This document shows, in pieces, positions 37,148-46,850 of a stretch of 64,000 nucleotides of DNA. Position 1 is the first letter of the stretch, and each line of letters opens with the position of its first letter. The translations under genes were made by a program, and so were the position numbers. The stretch comes from Maratus speciosus (taxonomy: Eukaryota; Arthropoda; Arachnida; Araneae; Salticidae), in assembly GCA_963932465.1 (NCBI GenBank), contig OZ010800.1, positions 99,033,307 through 99,097,306 on the forward strand, in the 5' to 3' direction. The notes under the pieces were generated by a model. That model saw only the letters and a program-made list of their open reading frames with translations. It did no database searches and had not been told where the DNA came from.

Positions 37148-38625
37148 GAAGAAATTCACATATTTTACACGATCATTTGACGAAATATGCATTTTTTTCG
37201 CAATCATTTGACAAAAATCACATTTTTTCGCGATTCTTTGACAAAATTCTTGTTTTTTCTGTGACCTTTCAAAGAAATTCGCATATTACATGGTCTTTCG
37301 ACAAAATTTGCATATTTTACACAATCCTTTGGCGAAAATCACATTTTTTTGCAAGATCCTTCGAAGAAATTTGCATGTTTTCCACGATCTTTTAACGACA
37401 TTTGCATTTTTTCTGCGATCATTTGACAAAAATCATATTTTTTTGTGATTCTTTGGCGAAATTCACGCTTTTTTCCACGACCTCTCAAAGAAATTTGCAT
37501 ATTACCCGATCTTTCGACAAAATTTGCATATTTCGCACGATCTTTCGAAGAAATTCACATATTTTACACGATTATTTGATGAAATACGCATTTTTTCGTG
37601 ATTCTTTGACAAAATTCTTGTTTTTTCTGTGACCTTTCAAAGAAATTCGCATATTACATGGTCTTTCGACAAAATTCGCATATTTTACACGATCCTTTGG
37701 CGAAAATCACATTTTTTTGCAAGATCCTTCAAAGAAATTTGCATGTTTTCCACGATCTTTTAACGACATTTGCATTTTTTCTACGATCATTTGACAAAAA
37801 TCATATTTTTTTGTGATTCTTTGGCGAAATTCACGTTTTTTCCACGACCTCTCAAAGAAATTTGCATATTACCCGATCTTTCGACAAAATTTGCATATTT
37901 CGCACGATCTTTCGAAGAAATTCACATATTTTACACGACTATTTGACGAAATACGCATTTTTTTGCGATCATTTGACAAAAATCACATTTTTTCGCGATT
38001 CTTTGACAAAATTAGTGTTTTTTCCATGACCTTTCAAAGAAATTCCCATATTACATGGTCTTTCGATGAAATTCGCATATTTTACACAATTCTTTGGCGA
38101 AAATCACATTTTTTCGCAAGATCTTTCAAAGAAATTCGCATATTTTCCACGATCTTTGAACGACATTTGCATTTTTTCTGCGATCATTTGACAAAAGTCA
38201 TATTTTTTTGTGATTCTTTGGCGAAATTCACGTTTTTCCCACGACCCTTCGAAGAAATTCGTATATTACACGATCTTTCGAAGAAATTCAAGCATTTTGC
38301 ACGACCTTTTGAATAAACTTGCATATTTTACACGATCTATTGGCAAAAATCATGTTTTTTTGCAATTCTTTGATGGAAATCGTGTCTTTTTCGTGATCCT
38401 TTAATGAAAATCTCATTTTTCCGGCAATCCTTTGATGAAAATTGCGTTTCCCAGCGATCCTTTGACGAAAATTGCGTTTCCCAGCGATCCTTTGACGAAA
38501 ATTGCGTTTCCCAGCGATCCTTTGACGGGAGTCGCATTTTTTCCTGTAATCCTTTGACGAAAATCGCATTTTTCCCATGATTCTTTGACATTAATTGCAT
38601 TTTTTCCATGATCCTTCGACAATTG
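37148..38625 (-). repeat. ~30 bp minisatellite (same family as in the 28-32.8 kb element)
   Basis: About 50 units follow the pattern CATTTTTT-CGCGATC-TTTGACAAAATT, the reverse orientation of blocks A and C at 29.8-31.9 kb. A larger period is visible: GACCTTTCAAAGAAATTCGC occurs at 37263, 37631 and, with one change, 38028. The spacings are 368 and 397 bp, about 12-13 units. At 38431-38520 there are three almost identical 30 bp units (TTTGACGAAAATTGCGTTTC, CCAGCGATCC). Long open frames here are by-products of the repeat. Confidence 0.88.
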
Positions 38626-39589
38626 TGCTCAATTTGGTGCGGTTCGTAGTCACGTTTTTGTTATATTTCATACACTCCCACTACAACCCTTCCCTCATTA
38701 AAAATGTTAACAAATTTTAATGCATATTTGCATTGATCCCAGGAATAATAAAATTCAATGCTGAAAAAGCGGAATTCCGCGTTTCTGCAGTAAAGTAAAA
38801 CGTCTGAAAACATCTTTCAATTACATAGTTTCTGAACACAAACACCTGCTAGTTTCATGCATTTCCAAACAAAAATAATTTAAAACGTATGTCATAAAGT
38901 TGCCTCTTTGGATTTGAGAACACCCATAATGAAAAGCATTCACCATAACAAATGCACAGGGATAAATTCAGTCAGGAGATGCAGCGTTCCCACATCATAT
39001 ATATATATACATATACATACATAGATATAATGCTAATAATGTATTATACTTAAATTGAAGGATGACATTTATAAAAATATTTTACTCAAATTTTTCCGAT
39101 AGGTTTCAGTACAATTAAAAAAAAAAAAAAAAAACAGAGCAAACATAAATACGTCAATTTTTTTAAATTGAACAGAACTGAAATTATCAATGCAAGTTTG
39201 AAAATATGAATTTCATAAAGTACGATAAATGCCACATATAATTTCTCTTTAAAAAAAATCCCAAAACTTCCTTAAATAAAATTGCACATAACAAAACTTT
39301 TTCAAAGAAAATTACGTCATAAGAACAGTTATTACTTTGTTCATTCTGACACTATTTTCTAGGTGTGCCCACTTGAGGAGAAAAGTAATGTGAAGCTCCC
39401 TAATTTTTAGATAATTTCATATATAAACATCAAGCAAACACAATTAATTCTATATTATTAATTGAAAAATTTTTAAAATGCCTATAAATTAGTGATTTGG
39501 GGACAAATCTACAACTAATGTCACAAATAATGACTGTTTGTTTACATCAGATGAATCAGAGATTAAGGGTAATGTTTACATTAATGTCA
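38626..39589. other. AT-rich stretch with no recognisable feature
   Basis: About 960 bp inside the 9.7 kb element. It has a (TA)n run near 38995 and an A run near 39118-39135. No coding sequence was seen. Confidence 0.4.
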
Positions 39590-39830
39590 AGATTATAAGT
39601 AATTTAAGGGGGAACAAATGTCATATCTTTCCGTCGAAAGAAAATTTGCAAAATTTGTCAGTCAGTTGTATGAAAATATCTCAAAATTCATCAATCAGTC
39701 GCAGATTAAAAGTTAATTATTTTTTTCAGTCAGACATGGAAAAAAATGCAAGTTTTGTGACTCTGTCACAGAATGAAAATACTAAATTCACAAATCAGTC
39801 ATAAAAAATATTGCAAAATTTTAACAATTG
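39590..39830 (+). repeat. Degraded outlier of the ~30 bp minisatellite
   Basis: Units such as AAATTCATCAATCAGTCGCA and AAATTCACAAATCAGTCATA resemble the minisatellite in the opposite orientation to 37.1-38.6 kb, with many C-to-T and G-to-A changes. The ORF at 39538-39804 is explained by this periodicity. Confidence 0.5.
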
Positions 39831-40479
39831 AAGCATTAATTAATCAAACAATCACTTACCTGTAGTGTTTTTAGGTATTTTATGAATTGTTATTAATAAT
39901 AATCTCAACTTTTTGTATTAAATAATAAAGAGCTAAAAATAACATGAAGCAAAGTAATGGCTTGATGAAAAAGAATATGCAAAACAGAAAAGAAAATCTG
40001 TGACGACCGCTGCCAGTCTTGAACTTTCTGCAAACTGGCGTCGGAAAAAAACCCCGCCCGTATATGACATCTGGGCAAGTACATGCACTTTCTAATCTTA
40101 ATCTTTTGGAGATTTTTTTTTAAATATCTCGTTTGCATTCCCATGCTTTTGTTTGCATTGGGTAACTAAAGACGATCTCTAAAATACACTTTTTTTTTTT
40201 TTTTATGAGGACGTTAATCTTTTTCAGACAAAAATAGCCTCAGAAAAAAAACCTGCAAACAAAATCAAAAAAGTAAAAAACGGCTGTTGTAAAGAACGAC
40301 CTCAGCTGGCATACAGAATAATTTCAAAATATGGAAATGCAAATGAGATACTTTTAAAAAAATTTCTTATAAGATTAATATTACAGGGCAGGCGTTTTCA
40401 TGTGAGTGAAGTAACCTCTTAAGTAAGTAGTGGAGATTCTTTGCAAAAATCGACTTCATACTGTATAGTACTGTGTTTA
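39831..40479. other. Stretch with no recognisable gene
   Basis: About 650 bp. A minus-strand ORF (39905-40144) has no family features. A T run lies near 40190-40204. Confidence 0.4.
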
Positions 40480-41572
40480 CTCTCATAATAGTCGCACTTT
40501 TTTTTGCCAAATTTTTATTGTGAAAGTCTAGGTGCAACTATTATGCGGAGAAATCTACTGCATAATATTGTACACTGAAATGCTGAAACATTACTGGTAT
40601 AAAAAAACACATAATAAAATTAGTAACTTACCAAATGTTTCCAGATTATGTGATGTTTATTAAATACCATTTTCTTTTTATGGTAATATTTTTATAGATG
40701 TAAAATTTACAAATAATCTTTGTGAAAATTTAAACAAAAAATTACCATAATAAATTTCTTTTACTAAAGGTTTCAGTATCACTATTGTAATGAGAGTCGG
40801 TGTCTGAAGAATCTCCGTCATTCCATAAAATGTCATCTTCGCTTCCGTCCAAAGCGTCAAAGATACCCATCTTCTTAAAATTTTTTGGAAATTATATCGC
40901 TTGTCATTAAAGTCGAGCTTTGTAATGTCCAACTACACATTAGTTCCAGGGATGGGCGCCTTACTTTTCCACTGGGAATTTTCTCGTTGTTCCCATTGAT
41001 TATCCAATATCCATATACTCGTCTTATATTGTCTTGCAGAATCTCTTTGACTCCTCCGGGAATTATCACAAGATCTGTTTTGCCTTCTGAAAGTTTTTTC
41101 TTTACATCATCAACAAAATGTCTTCGGAAACTATCAAGTACCAGCATGGCTGTTTTTTTTAGCAATGCTCAAGACCTTTTCTTCCAAACGTTGCGAACCC
41201 AATCTTTCATAATTTTTTCATCCATTCAATTCATGAAAAGAAAATAGTTTGACGATTTTTTCTGCTTCAAATCAGGGGTGAGACTATTACACAAGCAAAC
41301 ACGGCAGTCTATTGAGTGCTGCTTTGCAGAATTGCTGAGCATCGAATACCAAGTACTAGTGTATACTAAGGCAGAAACATTCATGCACACACTCTAATCA
41401 ATACTGACCACTCGACTGGAGGCAGAATTTTTTTTAAAAGAAGTTGCCAGACAAATTTAAAAGAAAAATTGCTTAAATAAAAAACATTGAAAAGTGGGAA
41501 GGGTTAGTTCCAGGCCATTGGACAACCGCTGTGGCTTCAAGTTTAATCTTCAGCAGCAGTTGAGGGTAGGCA

Positions 41573-41611
<39 letters not shown>

Positions 41612-42060
41612 GATGTAAGATTTTTGCATTGTCTGAAAACATACTTTTTCTGTTTACTTTTAAAATTTAATTTTATTCCAAAATTTAATAAGTCATGCAC
41701 ATTGTTTTAAAATGTTTAAAACCAGCAGCACTACTTGAAAAGTTACATTAAATAACCCGAACAATACACACACACAAAAAAAACCTATTCAATAAAAAAC
41801 TTAGATTATTGAACTCTTTTCCTCTGTAGTAAAAATAAATTACTTAAATTTACACTAACTAGCTTTTAATCAGCTACACCTCTATTATTCTTTAAAGAAA
41901 AACCAAAAAATATACATATAAATAGTATTTTGCACCTACAAATCCTCCTCCGAAATATTTTATTGGTGCGACTATTATTTTCTACTGTTGAATAGTATAT
42001 CCGAATTTTTTAAAAAGGGCCCACTTTTTTGGAAGTATAATAGTCCTTTCAAAACGAGAG
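40480..42060 (-). mobile_element. Degraded pogo/Tigger-type transposon
   Basis: It surrounds the pogo-type transposase relic. The left side has CATAATAGTCGCAC near 40485 and AGGTGCAACTATTATGCGG near 40530. The right side has GGTGCGACTATTATTTTC near 41965 and GTATAATAGTCC near 42037. These inverted ATAATAGTCGCACC blocks look like the terminal region of such elements. The exact ends and the TA duplication are unclear. A 32 bp A run at 41578-41609 lies inside. It is probably a nested insertion in the 9.7 kb element. Confidence 0.55.
40742..41225 (-). pseudogene. pogo/Tigger (jerky-type) transposase C-terminal pseudogene
   Basis: Starting from MDEKIMKDWVRNVWKKRS at 41225, an in-frame TGA follows. 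Then comes LLKKTAMLVLDSFRRHF, which matches the second catalytic aspartate block of DDE_1 transposases (LVLDSFRGH). Next are DLVIIPGG and EILQ, then DNIRRVYGYW. The usual ~11 residues of QPLDVSINKPF, including the third catalytic aspartate, are missing. After KIPSGKVRRPSLELMCSW the frame shifts and the C-terminal signature FKKMGIFDALDGSEDDILWN follows, then an acidic tail to a TAA at 40742. The N-terminal CENP-B-like DNA-binding domain was not found. The copy is dead. Confidence 0.8.
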
Positions 42061-42414
42061 ATCAAGCTCGGTACATAATTTAGAAATCTTAAATACACAT
42101 TCTAAAAGAATAATCAAAGTATTATACGGACAAGTCAGATTTAAAAAATAGTATACGAACACGAACGCAAAAACCGAACGGGCATGGTGTCAGTTCTTTA
42201 AAAAATTAGCTCGGTACATAATATTCGCAATGTTATGGTTATTGACATTCATTTAAAAATAATAATAATAATAATTAACGCGAAAGCATAATACGAACAA
42301 AACGGGATATGAAAAAAAAGACGAATGTCGAATCGCGAGTCACATGTATTGTAAATAAAACATTCCGCCGCCTAGATCGAAAGTTGAGTTGTACGAGCAC
42401 TACTGCTTCATCCG

Positions 42415-42570
42415 CCGGAATCCAGATAGATTTTTCGCTGTTAGCGAAACGAGATCGACCAATCAGAAAGCTTGCTTCCTTAAAACAGGGAAAAGTTCGC
42501 GAAATGTGAGCTTCTGATTGGTCAATCTCGTTTCGCTAACAGCGCAAAATGTATCTGCATTTCGGACAGA
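42415..42570. repeat. Hairpin with ~60 bp arms around TTAGCGAAACGAGAT
   Basis: CGCTGTTAGCGAAACGAGAT then CGACCAATCAGAAAGCT (42434-42470) is matched by its reverse complement at 42509-42547 (AGCTTCTGATTGGTCAATCT, CGTTTCGCTAACAGCG). Weaker pairing continues outward to about 42400 and 42570. It fits a short foldback MITE. Confidence 0.75.
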
Positions 42571-42790
42571 ATTTAGAATAAAAAATATTATTTAAATAAT
42601 ATTAATTTATTATATATTATTAATAATTATTAATTATAAATATTAATTATTTAAATTATATTATTCATATTATGTAACATATAATTAATATTATATTAAA
42701 TATCAATAATTATTAATTATAAATATTATTAATAATTATTAAATCAATTATAATTAAAAATTAATTTAAATAATAAATATTTATTTACAG
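42571..42790. repeat. Very AT-rich low-complexity tract
   Basis: About 210 bp almost without G or C, made of ATTAATAATTAT-like motifs. Confidence 0.9.
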
Positions 42791-42939
42791 TCAGAAATGC
42801 AGCCTCAGCTGCGTGAACAATAATCAAATATTCCAATGTAAATTTAAAATAAAATATTTAATAAGAATTATTTTTTTTTTCATTCGTTTTTATAAAGTAG
42901 AAGTAATTTTCATACGAACTGGGAGTCATGTATTTTCGG

Positions 42940-44610
42940 GGAGAAGGGCAAATTGTGCATTTAATAAATTCGGGTCCGGGTGTGCTATGAAAAAGAAAAA
43001 AAAAGGGGGGGGATGCCTCCTCATTGGATTTTGAAATTAAAGTAAAAAAAAAAAAAATTCTGCTTTTGAAAAACACAGTAGAATTTATTTCTTTCGAGTA
43101 TGTTTAAAAAAAGGGAAGCTGGAATTTTCCGTTTAGGGGAGGAGGGGGGCATAGGAGAGCAACTACCCCTCCCTAGATTTTGAAGTAAGTAACTAATTTT
43201 ATTTTCTTATTTTGAAAAACATAATAAAATTTATTCTTTGCGAGTGACTAAAAAAAAGAAACCAAGAATTTTCCGTCAGGAGGCGGGGGGGGGGGGGGTT
43301 ATAGAACAGTCATTTGTTCCTCCCAGATTTTAAAATATAAGTAACTAATTTTTTTCTACCGGTTTTGAAATAGTGAAATTTATTTATTTCGACTAACTTA
43401 AATTAAAAGAGGAACTAAAAAGTTTCAGTTGAGGGAACGGTATAGGAGGCCCATTGCCCTTCCCTGTATTTTGAAATTGTATAAACTAGGTTTTCTTTTT
43501 TTCCTATTTTGAAAACATAGAAGAATTTATTTTTTTTCGAGTAACTTAAAAAAAAGGAAACAAGAATTTCCGTTTAGGGGAAGGTGGCATAGGAGACCAA
43601 TTACCTCTCCCTAGATATTTCAATTTAAGTAACCCAATTTTTTCTCTCCTGTTTTGAAAAACATAGTAAAATTTATTCTTTGCGAGTAACTTAAAAATTA
43701 AGGTAACCAAAATTTTCCGTTAAAAGAGGGGAGCCTAGGGGAGTCATTGTTGCTCCCTGGATTTTGAAACATATATGTAACTGAATTTTCTTTTTCTCCG
43801 ATTTTGTACATAGTAAAATTTATTTATATTCAGAAACTTAAAATAAAAGAGAAGCAGTATATCAGAAATATCAGTTGGGCGGTGGAAGGGGGGGAAGGGG
43901 GGATAGGAGAAAAAAGCCATTTCCCTTCCCTGGATTTTGAAATTTAAGTAATTAAATTTTCTTTTTTTATGAAATGCATAGTAAAATTCATTCTTTTTCA
44001 GTATTTTAAAATAAAATGCCTGGGGGTGGGGAGGGGGATAAGAGAAAAGCCATTTCCCTTCCCTGGATTTTGAAATTTAAGTAATTAAATTTTCTTTTTT
44101 TCTTTCTTTTTTTTTATGAAATGCATAGTAAAATTCATTCTTTTTCAACATTTTAAAATAAAAGAAATAAAAAAATTCCGTTAAGGAGGGTGGGGGGGGG
44201 GATGGAAGGACCATGCCAATCCCTGAAGTCTGAAATTTAATTAATGGAATTATATTATTTTCTCCGATTTTGAAAAATATAGTAAAATTTATTTATTCCG
44301 TATAGCTTAAAATTAAACAGAAACTAAGAATTTTTCTGTTGGGGGAGAGATTCACCCCGCCCCCCCTATATCTCACTCTTAGTAGTTAATTTCGGTCGAG
44401 TGTTTTTTATGTTTATGTATTTAAACTTTATCATAAAGTCAGGTTAAAAACAGTGTAATTTTTTGTGTGTGTGTGGGGGGGGGGGGGTGAGGGAGATGTA
44501 GCCCGAGGTTATCGGCATTCCCTCGTGGATTTTGACATTTGGTTTTAACTAAATAATTTCTTTTTCTCTGATTAACACATAATAAAATTTATACTTTTCG
44601 GCCAAGTAAA
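42940..44610 (+). repeat. ~150 bp G-rich tandem repeat, about 10 units
   Basis: Each unit has TTTTGAAAAACATAGTAAAA, TTTATTCTTT-CGAG, a lysine-codon-like A run, AAGAATTTTCCGTTAGGGG with a G run, CATAGGAGA-CA-TTGCCC and TTCCCTGGATTTTGAAATTT. The first block recurs near 43062, 43217, 43362, 43504, 43650, 43797, 43968, 44113, 44266 and 44575, spaced 140-170 bp apart, with a longer gap before the last. Units are 70-85 percent alike by eye. Non-coding. Confidence 0.82.
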
Positions 44611-44734
44611 ATAATTAAACACTAAGAGAAAGACGGGAAACTGGTAAAATTAAAGAGATGAAATTACTTCAATACTGCTGTATTACTACAGACGCAAAAT
44701 CTCATTATTTTAAAAGTTTATGATGACTTCACTT

Positions 44735-44934
44735 AAACTGTAGTATTTTTGAGGTTAATAGCACAGAGAATTTTTGAAATAAAGGACCACAAAATTACGC
44801 CACATTAGCCGCAGAATTTCTAAAGTATTTTTATAGTCGAGATTGCACTACAGAAAATCTATAGTTGACTATAGAAAAACATCAAAAATACTCCACTTCT
44901 GTAGAAAAACTGCAGTTCATTTTTAGCTGGGAAT
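44735..44934. repeat. Right end of the 9.7 kb element
   Basis: It ends with CTGCAGTTCATTTTTAGCTG, GG. The inner part has CTGTAGTATTTTTGAGGTTA near 44739 and several CTACAG / CTGTAG blocks, like the left end at 35197-35525 but more diverged. Confidence 0.65.
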
Positions 44935-45640
44935 ACAATATTATTATCATTTAAAGAATGTAAAAGTTTGTTTAGAATACTGTTTCTAGAGGGCTTCTCA
45001 AAAATTTAGATTTAAAATTTCAAGTTAAACCAATTTCAATAATCTGATTGAGCTGAAACTTTGCTTAGAATATGGAGTGTTGATGACAATGTAATATTAT
45101 TATAATTTGTGGAACATAGCAGTTACGCTTTTTTTACAGGGTCACATAAAATATTAAACCAAATCCTGCAAGGCAATTTCAAAACCACTTTCAATTATCT
45201 GATTTATCTTAAACTTTGCCTACATGTGTTTTTCCGATGACAATTCTATTAAATTATAATTTCACGAACGTAGAAAGTATGCATTTGTTACAGGGCCTCA
45301 ATATATATTGCGGAAAGATTGTTGCTAAAAAGTAGAAATTTTAATTCAATTTCAACAAAACTACATTAGGTTATTGAGATACACAATAGCATTATTAAAA
45401 TCGAAAACAAAGTGCATAGTAGTTGTATTTCTTTTACAGGGACACACAAAAATTTCGAATACATTTCGTCTATATGCAAAAATTTTATTTCAAATTGAAT
45501 AAAAATTATATAGGTTATTTATTCACACAACAGCATTTTTTCAACCGGAAATAATTTTGGTAGAATTTATAGGTTTTACAGGGTAACGCAAAGTATAAAA
45601 TTTTCTTTAATATGATTTTATTTAAAAAAAATGTATTTCA
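44935..45640 (+). repeat. ~150 bp degenerate tandem repeat (host of the 9.7 kb insertion)
   Basis: Units carry TTTACAGGGTCAC-like blocks at about 45135, 45284, 45433 and 45573, preceded by an AT-rich stretch. They also carry blocks such as AATTTCAATAATCTGATTGA and AATTATCTGATTTATCTTAA. Spacing is 140-150 bp. The array continues on the other side of the insertion at 34990-35196. Confidence 0.6.
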
Positions 45641-45774
45641 GGATGTTTTCGAGGAATTCTGAGTAGACAAAAATATAAAATGTAAATGAATGCTAACTTA
45701 CATGTTTGCATTAAATTCTTTTTTACTTAATTGTAAAATAAGTATATTTAACGCATTCTTTGTAATGCATTATA

Positions 45775-46189
45775 CAGAGTGTCCAATAAAGTCCTTCCCA
45801 CGATCTTAATTACCGAACGGTTGCAGCTATAGTCATAAAAGTGGTGTCTAGGTAGAGTAAAGTGGCCAATCGCCACCAGATGAGACCTCTTCCGGCGCCA
45901 GCTGGTGAAAAACCGCTCAGATACTATTCTTATCTCGAAAACAAGATTCATATTCAGAACGAGATTCATTTAGCATTCATGTTCACAAGGTGTCGTCATT
46001 CTCTTTTATGTCATATTTTGAACTATTTTCGCGATAGGAACGCTAATGCCGCCATTTTGTACGAGGTGGCGCTGTAAGCGGTCTCATCTAGTAGATCAAA
46101 CCCTCCTTACTATACCTAGACACCACGTTTATGAATATAGATGCCGTCCTTCGGCAAGAGGGTGGGAACGTACTTTAGTTGGCATCCAG
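45775..46189. mobile_element. TA-flanked foldback MITE (415 bp)
   Basis: The ends CAGAGTGTCCAATAAAGTCC and the reverse complement of the right end CTGGATGCCAACTAAAGTAC match, and the inner arms share TTCATAAA-GTGGTGTCTAGG (left: GTCATAAAAGTGGTGTCTAG; right: CTAGACACCACGTTTATGAA). TA flanks lie at 45773-45774 and 46190-46191. The central part contains GCGCC-GCTG and GCGCTGTAAGCGG. ORFs across it (45862-46077) are fortuitous. Tc1/mariner-related by its target site. Confidence 0.8.
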
Positions 46190-46274
46190 TATTTTTATTT
46201 ATATTATTATTTATTAAGACATTATTGTTAAATAACAAAATATTTATCACTGTTTGTGTATTTTATTCGTGATG

Positions 46275-46304
<30 letters not shown>

Positions 46305-46306
<2 letters not shown>

Positions 46307-46435
46307 AATTAAACTTTAACGAAATAATTTTCTCGAAAAAGATCGTCAAAACGTCCCACTGTGCGTTGGTGACCAGGTTTCGAGACCCGGCTTGGACAAT
46401 TTTTCAGTGAGTTGTCTGTACGCCTTTTAAGCAAG

Positions 46436-46478
<43 letters not shown>
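46305..46478 (+). mobile_element. SINE-like retroposon with A43 tail
   Basis: Between an A30 tract (46275-46304) and an A43 tract (46436-46478) lies a 131 bp segment containing GGTTTCGAGACCCGG (46376-46390). That resembles the B box of RNA polymerase III genes. The segment ends ...TTTTAAGCAAG directly before the tail. A good A box is not evident, so the head may be truncated. Confidence 0.4.
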
Positions 46479-46481
<3 letters not shown>

Positions 46482-46654
46482 AATATTATTAAATGCAGGA
46501 CGTGAGAAACTTTCTGCAGAAAACTTTCCCCTAATTATGTAGATTTATTTAATTACAAATACATCATAAACTGTGGCACTGAAAAATAAATAACAAAATT
46601 GCAAGCGAATAGATTTTTAAAAAAAATACTATCTAGCAAATTTATTTTCTAATA

Positions 46655-46687
46655 GAGTAAACTCTGTTTATAACGGAATCGTGTTAT

Positions 46688-46724
<37 letters not shown>

Positions 46725-46850
46725 AGGTTTCAGCCCCTCCCACCTCCACCCCACTAAAAAATTCAATTATGCTTTTCCAATTTACAGAGCCTGCATAAAA
46801 CGGAATTTATCAGTTGTCACTGCGTTTCCGTCTAAGCAGGTTTTATTGTA
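46655..46850. mobile_element. Short pogo/Tigger-like MITE with internal A35
   Basis: The left end AGTAAACTCTGTTTATAACG, GAATC and the reverse complement of the right end (ACAATAAAACCTGCTTAGAC, GGAAACGCAG) align, and both resemble the cAGT-AAACCTG-TTATAACGGA ends of Tigger-type elements. A second inverted pair, TATAACGGAATC and GAATTTATC...CATAAAACGGAATT, lies inside. A pure A35 tract fills the middle. Confidence 0.45.

Larger units (their letters stand above)
35197..44934. mobile_element. Candidate 9.7 kb element bounded by a 22 bp terminal inverted repeat
   Basis: CCCAGCTAAAAATGAACTGC followed by AG at 35197 is repeated as an exact reverse complement ending at 44934 (CTGCAGTTCATTTTTAGCTG, GG). 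The flanks on the two sides belong to the same ~150 bp repeat. Joined together (…AAATGATAA | AATACAATATTATTA…) they give a plausible continuous unit like GATGACAATGTAATATTATT at 45087-45107. This is what removal of one insertion should give. Inside lie a palindromic left end, a 118 bp satellite, a ~30 bp minisatellite, a dead pogo-type transposase and a ~150 bp G-rich tandem repeat. None of these provides an obvious own transposase. An alternative is two separate short elements of one family. No clear target duplication longer than 2 bp is seen. Confidence 0.5.

Noticed and set aside
37177..38622. Long plus- and minus-strand ORFs rich in Phe, Ile and Arg (up to 167 codons)
   Set aside because: They follow the ~30 bp minisatellite; both strands stay open because the unit length and composition avoid stops. 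No start context or domain supports a protein.
35526..38625. CRISPR-like regular repeats
   Set aside because: Spacing is tandem with no unique spacers, and the window is eukaryotic.
39538..39804. 88-codon plus-strand ORF
   Set aside because: Explained by degraded minisatellite units; no domain.
45748..46231. Overlapping ORFs of 60-73 codons on both strands
   Set aside because: They lie entirely over a TA-flanked foldback MITE.
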